Shown: one piece after another, positions 51,800-62,790 of the stretch | Position numbering within the stretch: the first letter of the stretch is position 1 | Layout of the letters: every line of letters begins with the position of its first letter | Position numbers and translations under genes: made by a program | Notes under the pieces: generated by a model | The model's input: only the letters and a program-made list of their open reading frames with translations | What the model was told of the DNA's origin: nothing | Databases searched by the model: none | Assembly (NCBI RefSeq): GCF_028769735.1 | Contig: NC_088172.1 | Location: forward strand, 70,952,631 to 71,016,630 | Direction of reading: 5' to 3' | DNA: 64,000 nt | From: Zonotrichia leucophrys gambelii | Lineage: Eukaryota; Chordata; Aves; Passeriformes; Passerellidae

Positions 51800-52444
51800 T
51801 TGTTTCTGTCTCTGTTAAGATGGAGACAGCAGTATTTCTGTACCTCACAGTGGGAACACCCTGTATTCTCTCAGCATGTTCTCTTTGTAACCTCATACAT
51901 TCTGTCAGTACAAAACCTAGGGATTCTTATACATTTCCCTGCTCTGGTTGACTGGACAAGTAGCAGCAGGTCCAGCCGTGCTGCTGGAAGTCTGGCAGCC
52001 CTGGAGCTGCAGATGGCTCACCAGCATGTTGGACACCCATCACAGGATGCAAGCATCTATAGGGAGCCAAATCTGCTGTATAAAACCCACTACACCAAGT
52101 GGCACAGATTTCTGAAATGCAGAAGCCCACTGCAGGTGTTGGTCAGTTTTCTGTGCTCTCAGGCCGGGGTGATGGCTGGGAAGGAGGCAGCCTGTGATGG
52201 GGCACTTGCGCTGGGCTGTAGCAGACTGTGGGCTGCGTCTGCTGGGAAACTGGTCCCCAGCTGCCACCTGCTGAGCCTTGAGGAAACAGCAGAAATCCCT
52301 GCCCGGGCACCAGGCTTCCTCGGGGGGGAACCTAAAGCTATCACTGTGTGCCAAAATCTAAGACTGGACCCGGTGCTAAACACTGGGCATGTGAAGGAAA
52401 ATCAGCCACTTCTTCAGGTGTCCAAAGAGGAACAGGGATGCTGA
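51800..52444 (+). other. long uninterrupted frame of 214 codons, probably not a gene
   Basis: The plus strand is open for 645 bases in a GC-richer island of the desert. The frame begins with TTG rather than ATG; internal ATGs exist. The translated sequence shows no domain, signal peptide or repeat that I recognise. A frame this long in 64 kb by chance is uncommon but not rare, and two shorter antisense frames overlap it. Confidence 0.15.
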
Positions 52445-53689
52445 CTGTAGAACCAGCCTGAACTGCTGGTCTGGGGGTGCAGACAAGAAGTCCACAGAGT
52501 GAGAAAAATACAATGCAGTAGAAGAGAACAGCTTATACAGTAACTCTTTTACATGAAATCATAAAAATACAGCCCTACTATGTGCATATTTATGGGAAGA
52601 TTTTTGAAATCATAAAGATGCTACTGCAGCATTAGCTGCAGGAGAAAAACATCTTTTTCCCTTAAATAAATCAAATACCTTCATGATTTAAAGCAAATTC
52701 CGCTCAAGCACAAGTGCACCAGTACTTTAGAAAGCTGGATTTTGTTTGGCACCATGATTGTATAATAAACTTGTTTCTGATCCTGACAGTGACGCTCATT
52801 TTCAACTGATTGTTGTGTAGTTTGCAAAATACACCACAGATCCTCATACTTAAAATAAAAATAATACTTATCCACCTATATCAAAACCTCTTCTAAGCAA
52901 GGCTATTTTGCCATGTGTGCTTACAATGGCCAGCATCAATGGGATTTCAATTTATGATGCCTGGAGAGTAGTGTGAATTGAAAAGAAGACTGCTCTGAAC
53001 TAATTTATGCATATTATGTATGTTTTATTTTTAAAATAGCTCCTGAAGAAAAAAATAAAGAACGTTATAACAAATTAATAAACAACCACGGCCAGAAACA
53101 AAACAACAGCAAAAATCGGTGGTTGTATCTACATCTAACAAACCTCTAATGCCACCTGCTGGGGGAACAATAAAAGTGAGAATGAAGTCTCCAGCAGAGT
53201 ACTAATACTAATTGCGTTCTCTTTGTTCTGATGTCTTTCAAAAATTGTATTAAAAAAATCTGAAAAGATTTTAAGGAAGTCTATGAGTATAATCAGGATG
53301 GTGTACTTTTAAATACCAATATGATAAGAGTTTCTTTTCAACAGTACTCCAAACACTGTCTGTTTGCAATCAAGAAATTGTCCTACTATTTTCTCTTTCT
53401 TCTGTACTAAATTATTCATCAAAAAAATACTGAAACACATTTGAATTTTCTAATGTGCAAAGAATACCTTAATAGCATCTCTGACTCCTTAAGGACAGCA
53501 CTTAACACTCAGCAATACAGAAAAAAAAAGCCATTTTCTTAAGCAAGCCCCATTACAGAGCAAGGACGTACAACCTCAAATGTAGCACTGGTCCTTCTTA
53601 AGACAAAACAGAAATAGGAAACATTGGGGCCTATTTTTGAATATCCTTAAAATGTTTTATGCCAACATGAACCTTCTGATACCTGGCAA
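52445..53689. other. gene-less intergenic sequence
   Basis: AT-rich sequence between the long frame and the minus-strand CR1 copy. I see nothing else. Confidence 0.55.
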
Positions 53690-54630
53690 GCTGCTCCTCA
53701 TGTTCAGGTGGAGCTTCCTGTGCATCAGTTCCTGCCCATTGCCTCCTGTGCTATTGCTTGGCACCACGGAGCAGAGCCTGGCTCCATCCTCCTGGCACCT
53801 CCCTTCAGTGCTCACAGCCATTGATGAGGTCCCCTCTCAGGGCCTCTCTCCAGGCTGAACAGGCCCAGCTCCCTCAGCCTTTCCTCATTAGAGAGATGCT
53901 CCAGAGCCTCAATCATCTTTGTTACCCTCACTGGAGCCACTCCAGGGGCTCCATGTCTCTCCTGTCCTGAGGAGCCAGGACTGGACTCAGCACTGCAGAT
54001 GTGCCTCAGCAGGGCTGGGCAGAGGGGCAGGATCAGCTCCCTTGAGCTGCTGGCACTGCTCTTCCTAATGCACCCCAGGATTCCATTGGCCTTCTTGGCC
54101 ACAAGGGCTCACTGCTGGCTCATGGATGGCTTGTTGCTCACCAGGACCCCCAGGTCCCTGTCTGCATAGCTGCTTTCCAGCAGATTGTTCCTTAGCCTGT
54201 ACTCGTGCTTGGGGTTATCCTACCCAGGTGCAGGATCCTGCATGTCCCTTTGCAGAATTTCAGATAGCTCCTGCCTGCCCATTCCTCCAGTCTGTCTGAT
54301 CTGTTCTTCTGAAGGGCTTCCGAGCCCTCTGGGGCACTGGCCACTCCTCCCAGCTTTGTGTCATCAGTGAACCTGCTGAACTTGCTCTGCCTCTTCATCC
54401 AGCTCATGCGTGAACAAGTTAAACCTCTGGAGGACACCACTGGTGACAGGCCTCCAACTAGACCCTGTTCCACCAATGACAACTGTTTAGGATCTGCCAT
54501 TGAGCCAGTTCTCAATCCATCTCATTGTCTACTCATCCTGTCCACACTTCTTCAGTTTGATTATGAGCATATTGTAAGAGACAGTGTCAAATGGAGGATC
54601 CAGGCCAATTACAATTCCTCTTGGCAGAGT
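53690..54630 (-). mobile_element. CR1 LINE fragment, copy 2 of the inverted pair
   Basis: On the minus strand the order is a palm motif A remnant (near 54600), SSWRPVTSGV, FTDDTKLGG (motif C, near 54360), then the C-terminal block with AKKANGILGCIRKSSASSSR and the same break after HQWL. The element stops abruptly near 53690, before the 3'-UTR, so the 3' end is missing. A complete 3' end is expected from target-primed insertion, which suggests a later deletion or rearrangement. Confidence 0.88.
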
Positions 54631-57600
54631 ATTTGAAAATCATTGCACAGTATTCAAAAGCATCTTGTTTCCTCATCATTCACTGGTAACAGAACTTAAG
54701 CTGCAGAGAACCATGTAAAGACAACCTAAAAACTGCCAAGCCTTGTAAATTGTGGGAAATGCAAATCCTAAAGCCAAAGAGTTTTTTTTTTTTCTGTTTT
54801 GCCTACATCTCTTGCATGCTACTCACCCTGCAAATCTGTACAAACACTGCTGCTCCACAGCAAAAACAAATGGAAAGACAGTTGTATGGACAGAGCACCA
54901 TTAAGCAGGGGTACAGTTTTCAAAATAAAACAAATAGAAACTGTGAACTAGATGGATTTACCTCAGAGTAAAGTGTCTCTAAAGTGAGCACTTGTTTTCA
55001 TTTTGAGGTACAGCCTAGAAATACAATGCAAAACTATAATTATACAGTAGCAAGATGAACCTCTGGCTGCAGCAGTAGCAGTGGCAGTTTTTTTAACAGA
55101 CTATAATGTGTCACAAAGTATCAGGATAAAGATAACAAATATGTCAAAGTAGCTTAGACACAAAGTTGTTAGGCACTTTTAAAGTACTTTCAGATGAGAG
55201 GGGTGGAAGCAGAAAAGTGTTTTTACCCAGTTACATTTACTGAATGGAAAGTAAACAGGCTGTTCATGTAGTTTATGCATTTTCTTCCTGAAAGGAAAAA
55301 AAGGACTTAGAACATTCAGGACCCTTCTCATTTAAAAGTCTGTAACAAAACACAATGGAAGGCATCAACAGTTTGGAAAACAAAGGCTGTCAGCCCATCC
55401 ACTGCAGACTTCCTGATAAATCCTGACCCCAGTGCAATCTAACAGGCCACATCATTAACAGCAAAGATCACTCCAAACTGTTAAGCCTGACTTTATCAAA
55501 CAGACAGACCTACAACACATTAGTGAACAGAAGAAAACAGCAGAGTAACTTTGAGGATACTCATTGGCCTAATTCATAAGACTAAAATAGAAGAATTTAC
55601 TGTGACTCTTAATACTCACATAGCAGAAGAACTAATAAAACAGATATTTGTAGAGTTGATGTGTTTTGACATGTAATGGTTTCACTTCCAGCTGGACCTT
55701 TCTGTTACACTGAAAGGTCACTTCCTCAGGGAGTGTGTAGATGACTAAGAGATTTTGTTTGGAGGCACTTTTTTTCTATATTGTTTTTTCACTCCCAACA
55801 TTTTTAGGTTTTGTCTTTTTTAATGAAAAATTTGCCTAGTCTGTGTGATATGAATGGAAGTTTGTTTGCAGGAAACACCTTTTAAAACATGAACATGCTT
55901 GCAGCACACATTTGCAGTGAAGCTGATGCTTAAAATTACCTTGCAACAGAAGATGGCTGTGTTACAGTGGTTTTTATTGCAGTCCTCTGACAACTTCATC
56001 CCAAATGGTAGATATTGTTGTGATTCAGAAAGATATGGAAATACAGCTGACAAAACAGTTGATGAAGATGAATAAGCTGAGAAAGGGGAAGTCAGGAGTC
56101 AGAAGTCAGAAAGAAAGCAAATGTCACTTGCAGATTGTCTTACAGAAATGAGCAAGCAAATCTTAAATTTGTGAAGGTCCACGGACGTAATTGGTAATTT
56201 TTTTCCTGTTTTAAATCAGACCCTATGAGTCATTATCTTCTGGTCTTTGGTGAAGTATTAACTTGAGAAACATGGCTTGCACTTTTGAAGAACTTCAATT
56301 TCATATATTAGCACCATAGATTAATTTCATATTTTTAAGTACATTTTTCCCCAGCATTTGAGGGCTGTTCAGGAGAAGGCTCTCATGCAACCTTGTTTCT
56401 AGCACATGAAATAAAAGTTCAAAATATGATATAGAAGTGGGCAATGTGTTCTAGGTCCCCAGCAACATAGGCAAAAAGTTGCAGTTTTAGCTTTAGGCAC
56501 AGCTGACATCATCTCTGCATTGTTGTGGCTCTTGTATGTGCACAGTGTGATCTAGAAAGCGGGGTATAATGGAGACAATCCCACTGCAAGGCTGATGGCA
56601 AAAGCTGTGCACAAAAGAACAGTATATGCTATGTACAGCAGAGATACATCGCCGCTCTCTTTGTCATACTTCTTAACACGGTCAAATGATTTCCAGATGA
56701 TGAGTTTTGTTAGTATAGAATTAAGGTAGGATTTAAAATTGTTTTTTAAAGGGTTCACAATAAGCTGGCACATTTTAGAGCTGAAGCTGAAAAACAAATC
56801 ACTACATACGTGAAGAGGAGGAATTGCTGTGATGGGCCAGACTACTTCAATTCAGTTCAAAGCCCTAACACTGGTGTCACGTAAGAGAAACTTCAGAGGG
56901 AAAGACAAACTGAGTTGGTTGCCATTAGCAGGGGCACAGCAAGTTGTCTGTTGTCACTCTTTCAGGAAATACGAAAACTTTAAGCTGCAGGGAGTAGGAA
57001 AAGATTAACCTTAATCCAAACATCTTACGTCTTTGCATTAATTTAGTACCCTAATGAAACATGCTTATTTCCTGTATGAAACATTCTGGTCACTTTCTAA
57101 GATCTCTAAGAAAACACCCTCATTTCTGCGGCTGTCACTGTCCAGCTTAATGCCTTCCATACACAAGGCTTTCTCCACAAGAACAGAAAGGCTCTGCTGT
57201 GCAGGTGAGTGATGCTGCAGACAGCTTGCTGGCATGGCCAAGTGCCCGTGATAGAAGCTGAGCCCTCCTGTACTGTTTAATGTCCTACTCTTATCTGCAG
57301 TGACTTAAAGTACCTTTGCACCTATCTCCACAGGTCCAGAAGATGGACTATTTGTTCCATTACCCAACAGAAAACGGTAAGGGAGCAGCTTGCTTTTCTG
57401 CAGCCAAAAAAGCCCCAAGGTGAGCAACCTCCCACTCTCCCCCTCTCCTAAGTCACAGAGGTCAGTGCAGCAATAGCTCAGATATGGCTTTGTGCACCCA
57501 TAACCTGCCAGAATGTGACTTGAGATTTCTGGATCTTCTCCGCTTGCAGTCTGTTCTTATGCTGTTGCAGCAGCCAATGCCATGACATCAGGACATGTAG

Positions 57601-57888
57601 GCTTATGTGAGCTGGCATTCAGCTTGGTAAGTCAGGTTCAACTACCACTGAAATGCAGCTGGCAATTCAACATACACAGTCTGGCCATGAATCTTCCTGA
57701 ACACATAATTGTGTCCCCAGCCTCTGTTTGAAATGACAGAAACTACACCCAGTCACCCCATCTAAACATGAGGCCATGGATTTCAAATCCTAATTCTGTG
57801 CTATTTTAAGAAACAAACAGAATTCTTGTCCTTTGTTGTATTTATCCACAGCACTTCAGACATACATTTTATAAACAAAGTATGTCAT
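54631..57888. other. gene-less intergenic sequence
   Basis: AT-rich sequence without recognised exon or repeat. The minus frames of about 80 codons have no domain content. Confidence 0.55.
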
Positions 57889-58237
57889 TGTGAGGTGGTC
57901 ATGACACAAGCAGAGACGACAAGCAGTCTCAGATGGCAACTCTTTATTATTGAAAATGGCTGACTTTTATACACTTTCTAATTGTTCATGCTTCTTCTAC
58001 CCCAACTATTGGCCACAATAAATCAACATAACACCATTGGTGAAAAATAACAGTGACTTCAGGCTAACTTTCTAAAAATGCTTCGTCCAGCTGCAAAGTT
58101 CTCTCCTTATCTTTCTTCAATTCATCTCTTCTCTCGGTCTCCTTGGTAACAGCTTTGGAGAGAGCTCCTTATCAGCCTCTTCTTGCTTCTCAGCTTATCT
58201 TCGTTAGCTAACAGGCCTGCTGTTAGCCCTTTCCACA
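57889..58237 (-). mobile_element. probable solo LTR, 349 bp, minus orientation
   Basis: On the minus strand the segment starts TGTGGAAAGG and ends CCTCACA, with TGTG/CACA inverted termini. A GTATAAAAG box lies at 57972-57964 and an AATAAA signal at 57948-57943, only about 15 bases further on, a compact arrangement found in some avian retroviral LTRs. No target-site duplication is visible next to these ends, so the boundaries may be slightly off or the copy is old. There is no internal region. Confidence 0.7.
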
Positions 58238-61200
58238 AAAATACTTTTATTAGCTAGTACATGGGTTATTTTAAATCAAGAATTAGAATACAGTTGGTAT
58301 TAAACTATTGTTTCAGTTCATTTCAATGAAGTCAAAATTACTGTAGATTACCCTCAGAAGGTAATATTTATCTGGCAAAAAAAGGTTTTAAAAAATATAG
58401 ATGGAATTTCCTTTTCCTCTTTTTATTTTGCATGTTTTGGCAATATAGTTTAAATCAGATAACTTAGCTAATAGAGCATAACACTAAGTGAAACCAGAAC
58501 TTAATGGGAACTGTTACTAGACTGTTTAATTGATTTGTTCCTGCTTCTGATGTGAAAATTATCCCATCATTACATTTATGTTTCCAATTTACTAAATTAA
58601 TTCTTTTTCATTATCCTTTCTGCAACAGCTCTATCCAAGAAAAACATCTTGAGTATTTAGAGATACTCCAGACACTTCATCCAGCTTATTGGGTAACTGC
58701 TTTAAAGAATGGCCCTAGATAGAGAAAAGTCTTGTATTGTTTCTCCTTGTTTTTACAGAAGCATCATAATGGTGTTTTCCTCTCTGGACACCAGCAGCCA
58801 CATTCATCCTGGTACAGAATGGAAACAGAATGGAAAAATATACTCGGGTGTGGCCTCTACAGACCACACTGTCACCTGAGTGTGCAGTTACTGTGTTTTT
58901 TCAGAGTCAGACATGAAAAGAAATGGCTGGCCATGTGCAAAACAAAGAGCAGTCTCTTCTAAAACAAGAGACCCTTTATACAACAAGCAGGCTCAGCATG
59001 TCACTTCAGCATGATGCAGTGGCAAGAGAATATGAGCCTCAGCTTAGATTAAAAAATGGTAACCTGGTGTAATATATATCTATAGATCTATATCTCCTTC
59101 AAGCCCATGGACAGACTTGCGAATTATTAGTATTTGTTATTTTAAATATCAGCTGTATCAGAAACCTTATTCTGACCTAAGTTCTACTACCCTGCTGCTG
59201 TGCAAACAGAGCAGTCAGTTACCCTGTAGCTCCTTTGGGATGCTGTTGTAAGCAAAGTTGTTGCTTTTGTATTAGGTGGTATGGTTAGGTTACTTCAGGG
59301 ATCCCTCTAATCGTTTGGATCCATTTCCATTTTTCCACAGTATCCCTGACAGGCTCAATGATCTTTATTATTCTTGTCTCAATCATTGGTTCTAAGAAAT
59401 GTTAGTAGCAACGCTTTGCTCATCAGCTAAACCAGTGACTGCTTCCATGCTCTTCAAATGGAAACCAATGTCTTAACTCAGGCCTCTTCCTTCAGAAGGT
59501 GTGACAAGTCAGTGTCACTGGTTCAGGTAACTGTGTTACTGTAATTGGATTGCTTTCAGTATATGCCCATTTCCTCAAAGGAATAGGTGAGGTCTGTCTC
59601 TGTACTCTTCCTTGACCTCATGTCTCAGCAGTCTTGGCCAGGTAAGACAAGGAATGCAGGCTGCTTCACCTTTTCTAATGGACAATTGGGAAAGGAGTTC
59701 CAAATTTAGTGAGTATTTCTTTTCTTTTTTTCCCTCTCCTCAGTGTAGGAGCAACATATTTTAATCCAACCTAAACTCCTTATCAAATAATTTAACCCAA
59801 ACCAGTAACAGCCTCCTCTAAAGTGACTGCCATCCTATGCAAGACTTAACTGCATTAACTTAGGTTCCTTTGTTTAATTTGACATGAATGCTTTTTGTAT
59901 ATAGAATTTCGTCTACATACCTATTTCATAGTAGATTTCTGTACTTCTAATTGCTGCCCACATACCAGAGACTCTTCTGCCAGTAGCCTAAACCTCCTGT
60001 TCTCAAAAGATCTGTCATGGAATTATTCTAAAATATAAAATTTGATTTCTCATATGTGATCTGATACTCATCCTGGTGAATATATAGCACACTGGTTTGA
60101 AAACCACAGACTTGTCAACAAGTGTTTACATTTCCATTTAATATGAGAATACTTCCCCATTATGTAGTAAGAATATGAGGCAAAGAAAAAAATAAATTAA
60201 TGTCATGATCTGGGAAAGAGAAACCTTACTGTTTTAGAGAGTCATCTCCTACATGTAGTGAAAATATCACATATTCCTTATAAAGTTGTAGACAGTACTG
60301 TAATACATAGGACATAATTTTCCAGTTTCCTGGAAGAGAGTGATGAGAGTTATTTACAGACAATTAGCTTGTATTTTCTTCAGAATAAATCACATGAATT
60401 ACACATGCAAACTGGAGTAAGGAGGGATTATGTAGCAGTGCCATTAAAACAGTCAGAAAAGCCACTGATCCTATAGTTCAATCTGAGCAGTCATACACCT
60501 GAGCGAGACCAAGAACAGTTTCTCCAAAAAGTCTGATCAAAATTCACTGATAGAATCAGACAGAACAATGATATTAGTTCTGAAGAGTATGACAGTACAG
60601 TAGCACTATTGAAAATATCCCTGTTTTATCCATTTCAACAAAAATCATAATCTGAATTACAAGTATACTGCATATCTGCATAAGCACCAAGATAATATAA
60701 AGTAAAAGCTTATTCATCAAGTCCCTCTGATAAATGGTCCCCGATAAAAAAGCAAATTTTTAATGTACTTTTAAGTACTTTTGGCAAGAGATATAAGTTC
60801 CATAATAGAAAAACCACTGCAAAGTCCGAAAAAAATTCTAAAACTTGTAAAAAAAAAATCAAAGGTAGAGCATTTCTAATAGTCTGAGAAATAATGAAAT
60901 TCACTCCAGTTCCTGAGATAAACTGTAGATCAGTTGTGAGGATTTACCAGATTGTACCACACTTACTTTCTCACCTTCTCTTACACACTGCACACAAGGT
61001 CAGAACTGAAGATTCTGCTAAGCTTACGAGTCAGCAAAGCATGTGAAAGCTCAGAACATTCAAATTTTCCTTTCCACTATAAATACAAGAGACTGGCAGC
61101 TTAGGTCAGAGACAGACAGACTTCTGCAACAGTCTGTCAAAATAATTTCCAGACAGAGGCAGTTGCTTTAAATTAACTGCACTTGCATCACTTAATATAG

Positions 61201-61358
61201 TTGTGTGCTTCTGTCTGGTTTTCACTGACAACTGTGCTCTTATTCATCCCTCTGCTGTTTAAAAGAGACCATAGATGAGTTCAAACTCCTAGGGTCAGAC
61301 TTTTAAAAAGAGCATCTGTCACCTAACAGCTCAGCAGGTCTCTATGCTGGAACCATCA
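58238..61358. other. intergenic sequence and NANP 3' region
   Basis: The NANP 3' UTR must begin at 61358 and run leftward. Candidate ATTAAA signals occur on the minus strand (for example near 60760), but none is convincing enough to assign. The rest is AT-rich with no gene seen. Confidence 0.5.
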
Positions 61359-62315
61359 TCAACGTGCTTCATTGCTACCAGCCATATGGTCAGTTTCTAA
61401 CTTAGCATTAGAGTTGTGCTCCATCTTCTGTAACACTGCTGGAAGATCCAGTACAGAAGAAATAATATAATGAGGTACGGGGGAGGTATCTACTGGGGCA
61501 GTCATTGCTTTGTTTAACCAGACCGTTGCTTTCAAGCCAGCATTCAGGCCTCCTTGAATATCTGTATCTAGAGAGTCACCGACCATCACACACTCCGCGG
61601 GCTGCACCCCCAGGAGATCGCAACAGTAATGGAATATGGATGCCGCCGGTTTCTCCTCTTTCTGCTCTCCCCCCACAACGATGGCGTCGAAGTAGGGCTG
61701 GCAGGCGCACGCCTCGATCTTCTCCCTCTGCGTCTGCCGCTCGCCGTTGGTGAGGAGCAGCAGGCGGAGGCCTTTCCGCAGCTCGGTCAGCATGGCCCGC
61801 GTGTCCTCGGCCAGCGTCAGGTGCTGCAGCCGCGTCGTCTTCCACAGGTAATAGCACTCGGCCGCCAGGTCGCGGTTCGCCTCCCCGCCGATGGTCTCCT
61901 GGATCGCCTCCTCCCAGTGCGAAATCCGCAGGTCTGTGATGCACATCTTGGCGGGATCGTGGCACTCCTTGAGGAGCTTGGCCTGCACCTTATCGCAGAC
62001 GGCGCGGGCCTCTCCCTCCCCGTAGTGGTGCTTGGACTGCAGGGCGCTTATCACCTGCAAGGGACGCGGGGGCGCGCGTCAGGGCGCTGCGGGGCCGCGC
62101 GGCGCGCTCCCGGGAGCGGCGCCCGGCCGCGTGTCAGCGGGGGAGGGAGCGGGACACGCGCGGCACCGGCACCGCCGCCGGGCCGGGAGCCACGGCGGCC
62201 GCGGGAAGGGGGACGAGGGCAGTACCTCCTCGATGGCGCGCCGCCCCGCCGCGGCCGTGTCGATCAGCGTGTTGTCCAGGTCGAAGAACACCGCCTTGAC
62301 GCCGTGCAGCCCCAT
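61359..62315 (-). CDS. NANP: N-acylneuraminate-9-phosphatase, two coding exons (62315-62226 joined to 62054-61359)
   Basis: Cytosolic HAD-family phosphatase that removes phosphate from N-acetylneuraminate-9-phosphate, the last step of free sialic acid synthesis before CMP activation. Exon 1 encodes residues 1-30 and exon 2 residues 31-261; the join is clean in frame (codon GAG then GTG) with a GT donor and a pyrimidine-rich CAG acceptor. HAD motif I is DLDNT at residues 12-16 (nucleophile D12, acid/base D14), motif II is TNG at 132-134, motif III is K165-P166, and motif IV is GDSLDTD at 189-195. The start ATG has a strong Kozak context (G at -3, G at +4) and lies in a CpG island. Length 261 is slightly above the human 248 because the C-terminal tail runs longer; the last ~20 residues show no recognised motif. 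No frameshift or premature stop is seen, so the gene looks intact. The polyadenylation site was not located with confidence. Motifs and splice sites are seen; the function is known for the family. Confidence 0.95.
62055..62225 (-). other. NANP: NANP intron 1, 171 bases
   Basis: The donor reads GAG|GTACTG at the exon 1 end and the acceptor reads CCCTTGCAG|GTG at the exon 2 start. The intron is extremely GC-rich and CpG-rich and lies wholly inside the island. It is phase 0. The human gene has its intron at the same place in the protein but spanning kilobases (from general knowledge), so this one is much shorter. Confidence 0.88.
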
Positions 62316-62470
62316 GGCGCCGCCTCCCGCGAGAGCCGCCCCGCTCGGACGGCGGAGGGGAGCGCCCCTGACCGCCGGCAGAGCCGCCGGTGCCGGGCAC
62401 AGCGCGGCGGGGCCGCCCCGGGCCCGCCCCTCACGTCAGGGCCGCGGGGCGGGGCCCGGGCCAAAACGGC
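62316..62470 (-). promoter_or_regulatory. probable NANP core promoter with GC boxes
   Basis: Immediately upstream of the NANP ATG are Sp1-type GC boxes (GGGGCGGGGC near 62446-62455 and CCCGCCCC at 62423-62430) and, between them, TGACGTGA on the minus strand at 62431-62438, which resembles a CRE/ATF half-site. No TATA box is visible, as expected for a CpG-island promoter. The transcription start was not determined. Confidence 0.55.
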
Positions 62471-62790
62471 GCTGCCCGGGGCGCGCTGGGCGGCGCTCGG
62501 CGCTGCCAGGTGCCTCTCCCGCCCCCCAGAAAAGGAGGGCTGAAGGCATGCAGAGCTCTGGAATGGGCTATGACGACAGCCTCCCGAATCCCAGCAGCTC
62601 GTGTGGGCTGAGGGTGGCGCTGGGCAGGGCAGAAAGGCCGCGGGAACTCCCGTACCCCGGCTACCGCGGGGGGTGGCGGCGCGCCCCTCGCCGTGCGGGC
62701 CGTGGGCAGGGCCGCGGCTGAGCCCGGCAGCAGGAGCGGCTCTGCGGCACCCCGGGCGTGCCCTGGGCGAGCCCGCGCCGCGGTATTTGG

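Larger units (their letters stand above)
61640..62790. promoter_or_regulatory. CpG island covering NANP 5' region, intron and start of exon 2
   Basis: CpG dinucleotides are dense from about 61640 to 62790, in sharp contrast to the AT-rich, CpG-poor sequence on both sides. The island includes the NANP start codon, its intron and the 5' half of exon 2, and extends roughly 470 bases upstream of the ATG. This is the pattern of an unmethylated housekeeping promoter. The edges are judged by eye. Confidence 0.85.

Noticed and set aside
61505..62721. Plus-strand frames of up to 304 codons opposite NANP
   Set aside because: GC-rich, stop-poor CpG-island sequence antisense to a real gene; no domain content.
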